64,000 nucleotides of DNA from Cherax quadricarinatus (Eukaryota > Arthropoda > Malacostraca > Decapoda > Parastacidae), in the NCBI RefSeq assembly GCF_038502225.1, contig NC_091357.1:11905647-11969646 (forward strand). The letters are read 5' to 3'. The notes beneath the pieces were generated by a model. It ran no database searches, was not told the origin of the DNA, and worked only from the letters and a program-made list of their open reading frames with translations. Shown here piece after piece: positions 43,185 to 55,195 of this stretch; positions within the stretch are counted from its first letter, which is position 1, and every line of letters begins with the position of its first letter. The translations under genes and the position numbers were made by a program.

Positions 43185-45170
43185 AACTTTCATTTAAACT
43201 TTCTTGTTAACTTTCATTTAAACTTTCTTGTTAACTTTCATTTAAACTTTCTTGTTAACTTTCATTTAAACTTTCTTGTTAACTTTCATTTGAACTTTCT
43301 TGTTAACTTTCATTTAAACTTTCTTGTTAACTTTCATTTGAACTTTCTTGTTAACTTTCATTTAAACTTTCTTGTTAACTTTCATTTGAACTTTCTTGTT
43401 AACTTTCATTTAAACTTTCTTGTTAACTTTCATTTGAACTTTCTTGTTAACTTTCATTTAAACTTTCTTGTTAACTTTCATTTTAACTCTCTTGTTAACT
43501 TTCATTTTAACTTGTTAACTTTCATTTAAACTTTCTTGTTAACTTTCATTTTAACTTTCATTTTAACTTTCTTGTTAACTTTCATTTTAACTTTCTTGTT
43601 AACTTTCTTGTTAACTTTCATTTTAACTTTCTTGTTAACTTTCATTTTAACTTGTTAACTTTCATTTAAACTTTCTTGTTAACTTTCATTTTAACTTTCT
43701 TGTTAACTTTCATTTTAACTTTCTTGTTAACTTTCATTTGAACTTTCTTTTTAACTTTTTTGTTAACTTTCATTTAAACTTTTTTGTTAACTTTCATTTT
43801 AACTTTCTTGTTAACTTTCATTTAAACTTTCTTGTTAACTTTCATTTGAACTTTCTTGTTAACTTTCATTTAAACTTTCTTGTTAACTTTCATTTGAACT
43901 TTCTTGTTAACTTTCATTTGAACTTTCTTTTTAACTTTTTTGTTAACTTTCATTTAAACTTTTTTGTTAACTTTCATTTTAACTTTCTTGTTAACTTTCA
44001 TTTAAACTTTCTTGTTAACTTTCATTTAAACTTTCTTGTTAACTTTCATTTGAACTTTCTTGTTAACTTTCATTTGAACTTTCTTGTTAACTTTCATTTA
44101 AACTTTCTTGCTAACTTTCATTTGAACTTTCTTTTTAACTTTCTTGTTAACTTTCATTTAAACTTTCTTGTTAACTTTCATTTAAACTTTCTTGTTAACT
44201 TTCATTTTAACTTTCTTGTTAACTTTCATTTAAACTTTCTTGTTAACTTTCATTTTAACTTTCTTGTTAACTTTCATTTAAACTTTCTTGTTAACTTTCA
44301 TTTTAACTTTCTTGTTAACTTTCATTTAAACTTTCTTGTTAACTTTCATTTTAACTTTCTTGTTAACTTTCATTTAAACTTTCTTGTTAACTTTCATTTT
44401 AACTCTCTTGTTAACTTTCATTTTAACTTGTTAACTTTCATTTAAACTTTCTTGTTAACTTTCATTTTAACTTTCTTGTTAACTTTCATTTTAACTTTCT
44501 TGTTAACTTTCTTGTTAACTTTCATTTTAACTTTCTTGTTAACTTTCATTTTAACTTGTTAACTTTCATTTAAACTTTCTTGTTAACTTTCATTTTAACT
44601 TTCTTGTTAACTTTCATTTTAACTTTCTTGTTAACTTTCATTTTAACTTTCATGTTAACTTTCATTTAAACTTTCTTGTTAACTTTCATTTTAACTTGTT
44701 AACTTTCATTTTAACTTGTTAACTTTCATTTTAACTTTCTTGTTAACTTTCATTTTAACTTTCTTGTTAACTTTCATTTTAACTTTCTTGTTAACTTTCA
44801 TTTTAGCTTTCTTGTTAACTTTCATTTTAGCTTTCTTGGTAACTTTCATTTCAACTTTCTTGTTAACTTTCATTTTAACTTTCTTGTTAACTTTCATTTT
44901 AACTTTCATTTTAACTTTCTTGTTAACTTTCATTTTAACTTTCTTGTTAACTTTCATTTCAACTTTCTTGCTAACTTTCATTTAAACTTTCTTGTTAACT
45001 TTCATTTAAACTTTCTTGTTAACTTTCATTTTAACTTTCTTGTTAACTTTCATTTTAACTTTCTTGTTAACTTTCATTTTAACTTTCTTGTTAACTTTCA
45101 TTTTAACTTAATTGTTAACTTTCATTTTAACTTTCTTGCTAACTTTCATTTTAACTTTCTTGTTAACTTT
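43185..45170. repeat. 24-bp minisatellite, about 80 copies
   Basis: Unit 'actttcttgttaactttcat' plus 'ttaa' (middle base a/g/t). A diagnostic block with 'tttctttttaactttttt' occurs at about 43739 and 43919, 180 bp apart; and a 'tttcattttaacttg' short-unit block recurs near 43500, 43650, 44420 and 44550, pointing to larger duplications. Contains GTTAAC in every unit. Confidence 0.95.
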
Positions 45171-45660
45171 TCCAACATTCAGTTTGCTTTCTCTTCTGTT
45201 AGATTTTTTTTTCTAGATTTTTGTCGACCTTTTCTAGATTTTTTTCTTAATTCTTTCCTAGGTTTTTGTTAGCTTTTTCTAGATGTTTCTTATTTTTTTT
45301 CTTAACAATTAATAGCTATTTCTAGATATTCGTGGACATTTTCTAGGTTTTTTGTTAATTTTTTTTTCTAAGATTTTTGTTATTTTTTCCCCCCTAATTT
45401 TTTTTTGGCTTTACCTAGATTTCTGTTAGTATTTTCAATTTTTTTTGTTGCGTTTTCTAGATTTTTGTTAGTTTTTCTAGATATTTTTATTAAGTTTTTG
45501 TTAACTGTTCATTATTTTTTCTAATTTTTGTTGATTTTTTCTAGATTTTTTATATTTTTTTTTTTTTGCTTTTGTGTTAACTTTTATAATAAGATTTTTT
45601 TAGGCATTAAATTTTTTTTTCTTATATTTGGCTTTTTTTCCTCTCATTAAGCTTTTTTTT
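45171..45660. repeat. T-rich degenerate repeat
   Basis: Loose copies of 'tttctagatttttgttag', probably an old relative of the neighbouring 24-bp array. Confidence 0.6.
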
Positions 45661-46368
45661 GTTTGTTATTGTTTGGTGTTTTTGTTTGTGTTTTTCCATT
45701 GTTAAACTCGTCAGTTCTGTTGTATATGTTTTGTCTGTTGTGGGTTCTGTTTCTGTTAGCGTTGAAAATGTATTCTGTTTTTTTGTTAGCTCTGTTACTC
45801 CTTTGTTGCTGTCTGTTGTCTGGTTAGTTGTTTATCTGTTATGTGCTTTGTTATGAATTTTCCGTTGTGCTCATTTAGTGCTCTGTTGGTCCTCTGTTGA
45901 AGATGTGTTTTAGCCATACTATTCACACTGTTAATGGTGGTCATATATCGTTCCGATTGTTCTGTTGAGTATTCTGTTGGCTTTCTGTTATACCCTATTG
46001 TTCACACTGTTGGTAATGGTTATGCAGTTGATTCATTGGTCCAACGTTCTGTTGAGCCTGTGCTCTGTTAGTTGTTCTGTTGGTGTTCAGCAACGCACAC
46101 CGTTGTTTTGTTCTGATTCCGTGCTCTGTTGGCCTTACGTTCGATATACTGTTGAATGCTCTGTTGTTCTCTGTTGGAGGACACTTCCAGGAAATCTGTT
46201 GACCGTGCTTATTTAATGGTCTGTTCACGCAATGTTCTTCCAAGCGTTCTGTGGGGATTTACCACATAACCGTTGTTCTTCCCGTTGCTTCCCGTTACAG
46301 GGCCGTTGACTGGCGGTTGCGAGGAGACTGGTGGTGGCGGGGCACAAGTCCAAACTATCTAACAGTTG
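45661..46368. other. 'gttctgttg'-rich degenerate sequence
   Basis: Many irregular 'ctgttg' words, so probably an eroded minisatellite. An acceptor-like 'gcttcccgttacag' at 46287-46300 precedes a GC-rich stretch, but no donor follows. Confidence 0.4.
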
Positions 46369-46369
46369 C

Positions 46370-46680
46370 TTACGATATCGTTGATATCTTAATATGCTAG
46401 TCTTTACCTAAGATATCGTTGTAATTTTAAGATGTTACAATCTTTACTTAAGATATCGTTGCTATCTTAAGATGTTAAAATCTTTACTTAAGATATTGTT
46501 GCTATCTTAAGATGTTACAATCTTTACTTAAGATATCGTTGCTATCTTAAGATGTCGTTAAAATCTTTACTTAAGATATTGTTGCTATCTTAAGATGTTA
46601 CAATCTTTACTTAAGATATCGTTGCTATCTTAAGATGTTACAATCTTTACTTAAGATATCGTTGCTATCTTAATGACAAT
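46370..46680. repeat. 40-bp minisatellite, about 7.5 copies
   Basis: Unit 'taagatgttacaatctttac' plus 'ttaagatatcgttgctatct', variants at atcg/attg and acaat/aaaat. Confidence 0.93.
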
Positions 46681-46894
46681 CCTCTCTGGTGGTGACTATC
46701 TTAAAACTTTATTTGTGCTAGGTTTGCTTGGTTAGTCGATGTGGGTTTGAATCCTATCGACTACACGATGTCCATTAAGTCACCTATTCCCCTCCAGACA
46801 AAGATACTTGAATCCCTAAAAGAGGGATTAAGATATATTCTGAGGGGATATACATAGATATATCCCAGTGCCTCTCGGTGTATATATCCTTGAT

Positions 46895-47240
46895 TTGTAT
46901 GTTTTTGTTGTTCTATCTTGTTGATTTGTGTGTTTTTGTAGTTTGTCTTGTTTATTTGCGTGTTTTTGTAGTTTTATTTTGTTGATTTGTGTTTTTTTTT
47001 TTGTAATTCTATCTTGTTGTATTGTGTTTTGTAGTTCTGTCTTGTTGATTTGTGTATTTTGTTTAGTTCTGTCTTGTTGATTTGTGTATTTTGTTTAGTT
47101 CTGTCTTGTTGATTTGTATATTTTTATTGTTCTGTTTTGCTGATTTGTGTGTTTTTACAGATGTATTTTCTTGATTTGTGTATTTACATTTTTAGCTCTA
47201 CCTTCTTGTATTGTGTTTTTATAGTTCTGTCTTGTTGATT
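46895..47240. repeat. Degenerate 30-bp type repeat ('cttgttgatttgtgtgtttt')
   Basis: About 11 copies, length varying 25-33 bp. Confidence 0.8.
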
Positions 47241-47351
47241 TGTGCGGAGTTAACCCAGGCTGGATGGACAGGGAGAGAGAAGAAGGGAAGGAGCAAAGGA
47301 GGGAGGAGAGAGAGAGAGAGAGAGAGAAGAGGAGAACTTGGTGAGAGAGTG

Positions 47352-47462
47352 ATGAACCCTTGCGAGTTAGTACAAGAATTCTTCAAGAACCTTGCACCAG
47401 CTGTTTTTGTTTTCCTTGCTGGTGGTGTTCTTGTCGGGTGTACTGGCGGTGGTGCGCGAGAG
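47352..47462 (+). CDS. Candidate first coding exon with a membrane segment
   Basis: ATG at 47352 opens 37 codons that end in phase 0 at a good donor (GAG then GTGAGC at 47463). The peptide is MNPCELVQEFFKNLAPAVFV, then FLAGGVLVGCTGGGARE; residues 14-31 are hydrophobic enough for a signal anchor or signal peptide with small residues after it. Upstream (47240-47351) is purine-rich, with GA repeats, and in frame without a stop, so the true start could be further up (47211). I do not recognise the protein. The 36-bp array starts about 100 bp past the donor. A chance open frame is possible. Confidence 0.35.
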
Positions 47463-47554
47463 GTGAGCCTCGCACCCCACAACCTTACATGTTTTTCTTA
47501 GTCTCTTTGTCCAGGTTACAAAGCTTTCAGGTAGCCTCCCCCCGTGGGGGGGGG

Positions 47555-47820
47555 GTTACGTATTTTGAAACAGCTCTAAGACATGCCATCTAAGGTATTT
47601 TGAAAGAGCTCTAAGACACAACATCTAAGATATTTTGAAACAGCTCTAAGACACGCCATCTAAGGTATTTTGAAAGAGCTCTAAGACACAACATCTAAGA
47701 TATTTTGAAACAGCTCTAAGACACGCCATCTAAGGTATTTTGAAAGAGCTCTAAGACACAACATTTAAGATATTTTGAAACAGCTCTAAGACACACTATC
47801 TAAGGTATTTTGAAATACAG
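47555..47820. repeat. 36-bp minisatellite with 72-bp dimer period
   Basis: Units 'atattttgaaacagctctaa' plus 'gacacgccatctaagg' alternate with a form having 'gtattttgaaagagctc' and 'acaacatctaag'. Three and a half dimers. Confidence 0.92.
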
Positions 47821-47821
47821 C

Positions 47822-48115
47822 ATCACTTGGCTTCGTTGGCAACGCACTCGCCTCACACTTGAGTGTTCGTGGTTCAATCCTGGGGATGGATGGAAACGTT
47901 GGGCATTATTCCTTACACTTGTTGTCCATGTTCACCTAGCAGTAAGTAGGTACCTGGGCGTTAGTTGACTGGTGTGGGTGGCATCCTGGGAAACAAGATT
48001 GAGGACCCCAGTGGAAATAAGAGACAGGTCTCGATAACCCACTGACATTCTTGGGGTACCCTGGGTGGCTAACCTTCCCCCTGGTTAAAAATCACAATAA
48101 ATCTGATCTCATTTT
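47822..48115 (+). repeat. tRNA-derived SINE, most complete copy
   Basis: A box 'tggcttcgttgg' (47828-47839), B box GGTTCAATCC (47871-47880), then 'cattattccttacacttgtt', 'gtaggtacctgggcgttag', 'ggtggcatcctgggaaaca', 'cgataacccactgacat', 'taccctgggtggctaacc' and an end 'ttaaaaatcacaataaatct'. About 290 bp. The block 'ggctaacctt'...'ggttaaaa' near the 3' end is the part that resembles the 26-bp array at 48.8 kb. Confidence 0.85.
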
Positions 48116-48139
48116 ATCTATCATGCCGCCCTGACTCAC

Positions 48140-48400
48140 ACCAGCATGCTACTACACCGAGGGTAAATGTTTAGGTCTAAACCTTGACTGCACCTTGAAA
48201 TTAAATACCCGTATCCAACACATAACTAAAGTCTCCAAAACAGTAGGCAGCCTGTCCCAGATACATTACTGTGTACCTCAAACAACACTTGTTACATTGT
48301 AGTACTCTCTGATCTATGGTATGTGTGTGTGCTTGGGGATCTACTACACCAAATCACCTAAAATCACACCACCATCAGTCAAATTAATTTTTAATGTGGT
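48140..48400 (+). pseudogene. LINE RT C-terminal fragment (different family)
   Basis: Plus strand reads VKCLGLNLDCTLKLNTRIQH, ITKVSKTVGSLSQIHYCVPQ, TTLVTL then a stop and YSLIYGMCVCLGIYY. The order (F)LG-x-LD...I-x-K...G-x-L...P...L-x-x-LY-x-SLIYP-x-L matches the region after the RT palm in Jockey/RTE-type LINEs. One or two stops or shifts. Confidence 0.6.
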
Positions 48401-48820
48401 GAAAGATCGCGGCTACATAAGATCTTCTTGGGGCCGGATTTCGTGTTTTTTTTCGCGCTGGTTGTTCACATTCACGCTTTTGCTGCGCTTGTATTAATTC
48501 TTATCTTCACGCTGTGTTTATTGCCCCCTTCAGTGCCGTTACTCTGACTCTCTAGTAATCTCATTATGTTTATTCCAGGTTTATTACCTTCTTGAGCGCC
48601 GTCACGATGACTTAATCTCATTACCCGGTTATTCAGACTCGGTTAGACTTAACCACTAATATCCTTCCCTCTCTCTCCCCTTCCCTATCCTCTGTCCATT
48701 CCTTACACTCAACACACAGCTAAATTCCATCTCCTCCCCTTCTCAAACACCGCTTCCCTTTTTACATTTTCATTTCTATTCCCTTCTTTCTACACTCACC
48801 TTTTCAGGATGACTTGAATC
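48401..48820. other. No feature recognised
   Basis: Short duplicated phrase 'tctcattatgtttatt' / 'cttaatctcattac'. No gene. Confidence 0.35.
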
Positions 48821-48821
48821 A

Positions 48822-50850
48822 TTGGTAACCTAGGATAACCCGGTGGATTGGTAACCTAGGATAACCCGGAGGATTGGTAACCTAGGATAACCCGGTGGAT
48901 TGGTAACCTAGGATAACCCGGAGGATTGGTAACCTAGGATAACCCGGAGGATTGGTAACCTAGGATAACCCGGTGGATTTTTAACCTAGGATAACCCGGA
49001 GGAGTGGTAACCTAGGATAACCCGGTGGATTGGTAACCTAGGATAACCCGGAGGATTGGTAACCTAGGATAACCCGGAGGATTGGTAACCTAGGATAACC
49101 CGGAGGATTTGTAACCTAGGATAACCCGGAGGATTGGTAACCTAGGATAACCCGGAGGATTGGTAACCTAGGATAACCCGGTGGATTGGTAACCTAGGAT
49201 AACCCGGAGGATTGGTAACCTAGCATAACCCGGAGGATTGGTAACCTAGGATAACCCGGAGGATTGGTAACCTAGGATAACCCGGTGGATTGGTAACCTA
49301 GGATAACCCGGAGGATTGGTAACCTAGGATAACCCGGAGGATTGGTAACCTAGGATAACCCGGAGGATTGGTAACCTAGGATAACCCGGAGAATTGGTAG
49401 CCTAGGATAACCCGGAGGATTGGTAACCTAGGACAACCCGGTGGATTGGTAACCTAGGATAACCCGGAGGATTGGTAACCTAGGATAACCCGGAGGATTG
49501 GTAACCTAGCATAACCCGGAGGATTGGTAACTTAGGACAACCCGGTGGATTGGTAACCTAGGATAACCCGGTGGATTGATAACCTAGGATAACCCGGAGG
49601 ATTGGTAACCTAGGATAACCCGGAGGATTGGTAACCTAGGATAACCCGGTGGATTGCTAACCTAGGATAACCCGGTGGATTTTTAACCTAGGATAACCCG
49701 GAGGAGTGGTAACCTAGGATAACCCGGTGGATTGGTAACCTAGGATAACCCGGAGGATTGGTAACCTAGGATAACCCGGAGGATTGGTAACCTAGGATAA
49801 CCCGGAGGATTGGTAACCTAGGATAACCCGGTGGATTGGTAACATAGCATAACACGGAGGATTGGTAACCTAACATAACACGGAGAATTGGTAACCTAGC
49901 ATAACCCGGTGGATTGGTAACCTAGATTAACCCGGTGGATTGGTAACCTTGCATAACACGGAGGATTGGTAACCTAGCATAACCCGGATGATTGGTAACC
50001 TAGCATAACACGGAGGATTGGTAACCTAGCATAACCCGGTGGATTGGTAACCTAGCATAACCCGGTGGATTGGTAACCTAGCATAACACGGAGGAGTGGT
50101 AACCTAGCATAACCCGGTGGATTGGTAACCTAGGATAACCCGGAGGATTGGTAACCTAGGATAACCCGGAGGATTGGTAACCTAGCATAACACGGATGAT
50201 TGGTAACCTAGCATAACACGGAGGATTGGTAACCTAGCATAACACGGAGGATTGGTAACCTAGCATAACACGGAGGATTGGTAACCTAGCATAACCCGGT
50301 GGATTGGTAACCTAGCATAACCCGGTGGATTGGTAACCCAACATAACACGGAGGATTGGTAACCTTGCATAACACGGAGGATTGGTAACCCAGCATAACA
50401 CGGAGGATTGGTAACCTAGCATAACACGGAGGATTGGTAACCCCGCATAACACGGAGGGTTGGTAACCTAGCATAACAAGGAGGATTGGTAGCATAACCC
50501 GGAGGATTGGTAACCTAGCATAACACGGAGGATTGGTAACCTAGCATAACACGGAGGATTGGTAACCCAACATAACACGGAGGATTGGTAACCCAGCATA
50601 ACACGGCTGATTGGTAACCTAGCATAACCCGGAGGATTGATAACCCAGCATAACACGGAGGATTGGTAACCCAGCATAAAACGGAGGATTGGTAACCTAA
50701 CATAACACGGAGGATTGGTAACCTAGCATAACACGGAGGATTGGTAACCCAGCATAAAACGGAGGATTGGTAACCTAACATAACACGGAGGATTGGTAAC
50801 CTAACATAACACGGAGGATTGGTAACCCAACATAACACGGAGGTGTTAGT
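48822..50850. repeat. 26-bp minisatellite, about 78 copies, resembling the SINE 3' region
   Basis: Unit 'attggtaacctaggataacc' plus 'cggagg'. From about 49850 the units change to 'tagcataacacgg' and 'cccagcataac', so the array is divided into an older or newer half. The same words in the same order and spacing occur in the SINE at 8060-8095 on the plus strand (aacccggcggagtg, then actcaggataaccc). Confidence 0.94.
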
Positions 50851-50994
50851 ATGTGCCTACCTTCCTGCTTCTGTTTTTTCCTGCTTCCTTCTGCTTGGTT
50901 GTAGTTCCGTTTCATGTGGTTTTGTGGTGTTTTTTTTTCGTTAAGTGTTTGTGTTGTGTGGCCACACACCAGCGGATGGTAGAAACATGTTGGT

Positions 50995-51035
<41 letters not shown>

Positions 51036-51271
51036 GGGTGTTTATTCAGCGTAATGTACACGTTTCTGTTGATCACTCTCGATACGTGTTTTGGATGAAT
51101 TCACCCGAGCCGGGTTCAGTTAAAGCGAACATGCAAGGTAAGTTTATGGTTGATGTGTGGCCACTGCAACAGTGAAAGTTGAGTGTGTGTGTGCAATAAG
51201 CATCACAAGATAGTGTGTACGTCTAGTTTTTGTACCCAGGGAAAGTTGCAACGAAAGTCTGATAAAAGCAA

Positions 51272-51314
<43 letters not shown>

Positions 51315-51611
51315 TGGACACAGGTAAAGTGTGAGCTGATTCAGGGCAAAGGCCTTAGGTCCAAGACTAGGCTCTCAGCCTCAGCTCTCAGACGTAGTTC
51401 ACGGCCCCAGCTTCATGTTAAAAGTGTGCTGAACTCTTACAGGTGACCACTGTAAAAGACGTGTGAAACAGATTCCTATGTAAAAATCCAAACTATTTTG
51501 ATAAGTAATATTCTTTGTAAATACGAAGGAAAAACGTGAAAACCGAACCACTCTGGCTGTGACCCAACAGTTAGGGTGTAAACTCAAGACAGTTTATGTA
51601 AACCAATAGGA
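50851..51611. other. Anonymous region with (CA)n and (GT)n
   Basis: (CA)n 51001-51034, (GT)n 51273-51310. A strong donor-like site (CAAG then GTAAGT at 51136) follows an open stretch (about 51035-51135), which could be an exon end, but no acceptor stands out. Confidence 0.4.
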
Positions 51612-53665
51612 AACCCCGAGGATCGTGTTACCTATACATCACCCGAGGATCGTGTTACCTATACATCACCCGAGGATCGTGTTACCTATACATCACCCGA
51701 GGATTGTGTTACCTATACATCACCCGAGGATCGTGTTACCTATACATCACCCGAGGATCGTGTTACCTATACATCACCCGAGGATCGTGTTACCTATACA
51801 TCACCCGAGGATTGTGTTACCTATACATCACCCGAGGATCGCGTTACCTATACATCACCCGAGGATCGTGTTACCTATACATCACCCGAGGATCGCGTTA
51901 CCTATACATCACCCGAGGATCGCGTTACCTATACATCACCCGAGGATCGCGTTACCTATACATCACCCGAGGATCGCGTTACCTATACATCACCCGAGGA
52001 TCGCGTTACCTATACATCACCCGAGGATCGCGTTACCTATACATCACCCGAGGATCGTGTTACCTATACATCACCCGAGGATCGCGTTACCTATACATCA
52101 CCCGAGGATCGCGTTACCTATACATCACCCGAGGATCGTGTTACCTATACATCACCCGAGGATCGTGTTACCTATACATCACCCGAGGATCGTGTTACCT
52201 ATACATCACCCGAGGATCGTGTTACCTATACATCACCCGAGGATCGCGTTACCTATACATCACCCGAGGATCGCGTTACCTATACATCACCCGAGGATTG
52301 TGTTACCTATACATCACCCGAGGATCGTGTTACCTATACATCACCCGAGGATCGTGTTACCTATACATCACCCGAGGATCGCGTTACCTATACATCACCA
52401 GAGGATCGCGTTACCTATACATCACCCGAGGATCGCGTTACCTATACATCACCCGAGGATCGCGTTACCTATACATCACCCGAGGATCGCGTTACCTATA
52501 CATCACCCGAGGATCGCGTTACCTATACATCACCCGAGGATCGCGTTACCTATACATCACCCGAGGATCGCGTTACCTATACATCACCCGAGGATCGCGT
52601 TACCTATACATCACCCGAGGATTGTGTTATCTATACATCACCCGAGGATCGCGTTACCTATACATCACCCGAGGATCGCGTTACCTATACATCACCCGAG
52701 GATCGCGTTACCTATACATCACCCGAGGATTGTGTTACCTATACATCACCCGAGGATCGCGTTACCTATACATCACCCGAGGATCGTGTTACCTATACAT
52801 CACCCGAGGATCGTGTTACCTATACATCACCCGAGGATCGCGTTACCTATACATCACCCGAGGATCGTGTTACCTATACATCACCCGAGGATCGCGTTAC
52901 CTATACATCACCCGAGGATTGTGTTACCTATACATCACCCGAGGATCGCGTTACCTATACATCACCCGAGGATTGTGTTACCTATACATCACCCGAGGAT
53001 CGTGTTACCTATACATCACCCGAGGATCGTGTTACCTATACATCACCCGAGGATCGCGTTACCTATACATCACCCGAGGATCGTGTTACCTATACATCAC
53101 CCGAGGATCGCGTTACCTATACATCACCCGAGGATCGCGTTACCTATACATCACCCGAGGATCGTGTTACCTATACATCACCCGAGGATCGTGTTACCTA
53201 TACATCACCCGAGGATCGCGTTACCTATACATCACCCGAGGATCGCGTTACCTATACATCACCCGAGGATCGCGTTACCTATACATCACCCGAGGATCGT
53301 GTTACCTATACATCACCCGAGATCGATCACCCGAGGATCGCGTTACCTATACATCACCCGAGGATCGCGTTACCTATACATCACCCGAGGATCGTGTTAC
53401 CTATACATCACCCGAGGATCGTGTTACCTATACATCACCCGAGGATCGTGTTACCTATACATCACCCGAGGATCGCGTTACCTATACATCACCCGAGGAT
53501 CGCGTTACCTATACATCACCCGAGGATCGTGTTACCTATACATCACCCGAGGATCGCGTTACCTATACATCACCCGAGGATCGCGTTACCTATACATCAC
53601 CCGAGGATCGCGTTACCTATACATCACCCGAGGATCGTGTTACTTATACATCATCAGAGTGCCTT
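51612..53665. repeat. 27-bp minisatellite, about 75 copies
   Basis: Unit 'acctatacatcacccgagga' plus 'tcgtgtt'. The only common variation is at the CpGs: tcgtgtt, tcgcgtt, ttgtgtt. One rearranged unit (cccgagatcgatcaccc) at 53320-53335 shifts the frame. The 680- and 663-codon frames are repeat artefacts; the unit has no stop in two frames. Confidence 0.96.
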
Positions 53666-53674
53666 AGAATTATG

Positions 53675-54255
53675 AATATGGCCAACGTGATCTAGAAAGA
53701 TTAATTGCTCGTAGATTCAGAGCAAATCCCCAAGAGTTTTTAAATAGGTTTAAAGCATTAAAATCCATTTCGGAGTATGGCTTCTGATAGAGCACAAATA
53801 AGAGTAATAACAGTAAAGATGCGACCTGTTTTGTCAGTGACACTGTCAACTCGGTCTTCACATCCGACAATGATGCCAACTTGGCTAGATCACATAACTT
53901 TGCTGGAAGTGAAGCCAACGTAACTAAGACCTCTTTACGGCAATTAAATGTGACCAACTATCCGTTAGTAAGGTCGTTACCACAACAGCATTAAAATACC
54001 TGGAACAGCTTATCATTAACAAATGCACATCGCTCAACGGAATGCTAATCTGAATACTAAAATAATCTGGATAACTAATTTTATAGAGGTTACGGATATA
54101 CTCAACAGATCTACTGAGAAAGACAAAGTATAACGTGACTGTTAACTAGCTAGGGTCATACTAGTCTTTAAATGGAAGGTATATCATGCTCTCTCAGTAG
54201 ATTATATCTAATGGCTATAATCATAACCATAATTTATAAAGGGGTGACCGATAAG
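53675..54255 (+). pseudogene. Decayed LINE RT fragment
   Basis: Plus strand pieces: NFAGSEANVTKTSLRQLNVT with NYPLVRSL (53900-53990), then LARVILVFKWK (about 54150-54180), which matches the W-K-x-ARVxPVFK block that opens the RT domain of LINEs. Several stops and frame changes. Confidence 0.5.
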
Positions 54256-54354
54256 CCAGTGAAAAGTCTCAGTCAGATGACCAAAAGCTCCAACTGCGAG
54301 TCATGATGTGGCTAAGATCCGCGTCAGGAAACACCTGTCCTGTTTCAGGACGAT

Positions 54355-54410
54355 TATTATTATATTCAAAAAAGAAGAAGCCCTAAACCTACAAGAGTCA
54401 TACAGCGTAT
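54355..54410 (-). repeat. Fragment of the ATT-tailed dispersed repeat
   Basis: 'ttattatattcaaaaaagaa' and 'gccctaaacctacaagagtc', 'atacagcgta'. Confidence 0.4.
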
Positions 54411-54418
54411 TTTATGAT

Positions 54419-54459
54419 AAACCTAACCTAACCTAACCTAACCTAACCTAACCTAACCC
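54419..54459 (-). repeat. Internal telomere-type (AACCT)n repeat
   Basis: About eight perfect AACCT units (TTAGG on the minus strand), the canonical arthropod telomere motif, away from any chromosome end in this window. Confidence 0.95.
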
Positions 54460-54489
54460 GCCCTCTCAGTTATAACCTTATTAGCGTGA

Positions 54490-54665
54490 CGTCAGTTGTG
54501 AGTACACTAATAGAAGTGGTTATATGGGACAGTATCGTTAACCTTTATCCAACAATCACTAATAGAAGTGGTTATTTGGGACAGTATCGTTAACCTTTAT
54601 CCAACAATCACTAATAGAAGTGGTTATTTGGGACAGTATCGTTAACCTTTATCCAACAATCAGCA
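54490..54665. repeat. 52-bp tandem repeat, 3 copies
   Basis: 'cactaatagaagtggttatt' ... 'gtatcgttaacctttatcc'; copies nearly identical. Confidence 0.9.
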
Positions 54666-54939
54666 TAGAATCTTAAATTGCAAAAGAAAAACTACCTAAC
54701 ATAGTTTAAAGTTTTTCTGCTGCTTTGCAAAACCTGGCAAACAGAATTCTCGTAGGAGTACTGCACCTCGACTTTCAGGTGTTTAGCCAAGTACCGCGTT
54801 GAAGATTACCGAAGTACCGCGTTGAAGATTACTTGGTAAACTGAAGGTTCACGTCATAGACTGTCTTCCAGAACTGGTTGAGTGATTGGCTCACTGACAG
54901 GAAATACCGAGTAAGTTCAAATAGTGAACTGAGTGGAGA

Positions 54940-55195
54940 AACGTGATGAGTGTGGTCCCTGAAACATGATGAGTGTGGTCCCTGAAACATGATGAGTGTG
55001 GTCCCTCAAACATGAGGAGTGTGGTCCCTCAAACATGATGAGTGTGGTCCCTCAAACATGATGAGTGTGGTCCCTCAAACATGATGAGTGTGGTCCCTCA
55101 AACATGAGGAGTGTGGTCCCTGAAACATGATGAGTGTGGTCCCTCAAACATGATGAGTGTGGTCCCTCAAACATGATGAGTGTGGTCCCTCAGAG
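54940..55195. repeat. 23-bp minisatellite, about 11 copies
   Basis: Unit 'gatgagtgtggtccctcaaa' plus 'cat', with gatgag/gaggag and tca/tga variants. Confidence 0.93.

Noticed and set aside
43738..44445. 235-codon NFLVNFHL repeat frame
   Set aside because: 24-bp array artefact.
46301..46350. Exon after acceptor-like 'gcttcccgttacag'
   Set aside because: One frame is open for about 30 codons but no donor is found and the surroundings are eroded repeat.
47822..47900. Possible tRNA gene
   Set aside because: A and B boxes are present but no complete cloverleaf, and the body and tail match the SINE copies at 8032 and 18755.
51035..51135. Exon ending at CAAG/GTAAGT
   Set aside because: Good donor but no acceptor; the frame comes out of a CA microsatellite.
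51625..53667. 680- and 663-codon open frames
   Set aside because: They are translations of the 27-bp array, in which two frames lack stops; no start context, no non-repeat coding part.
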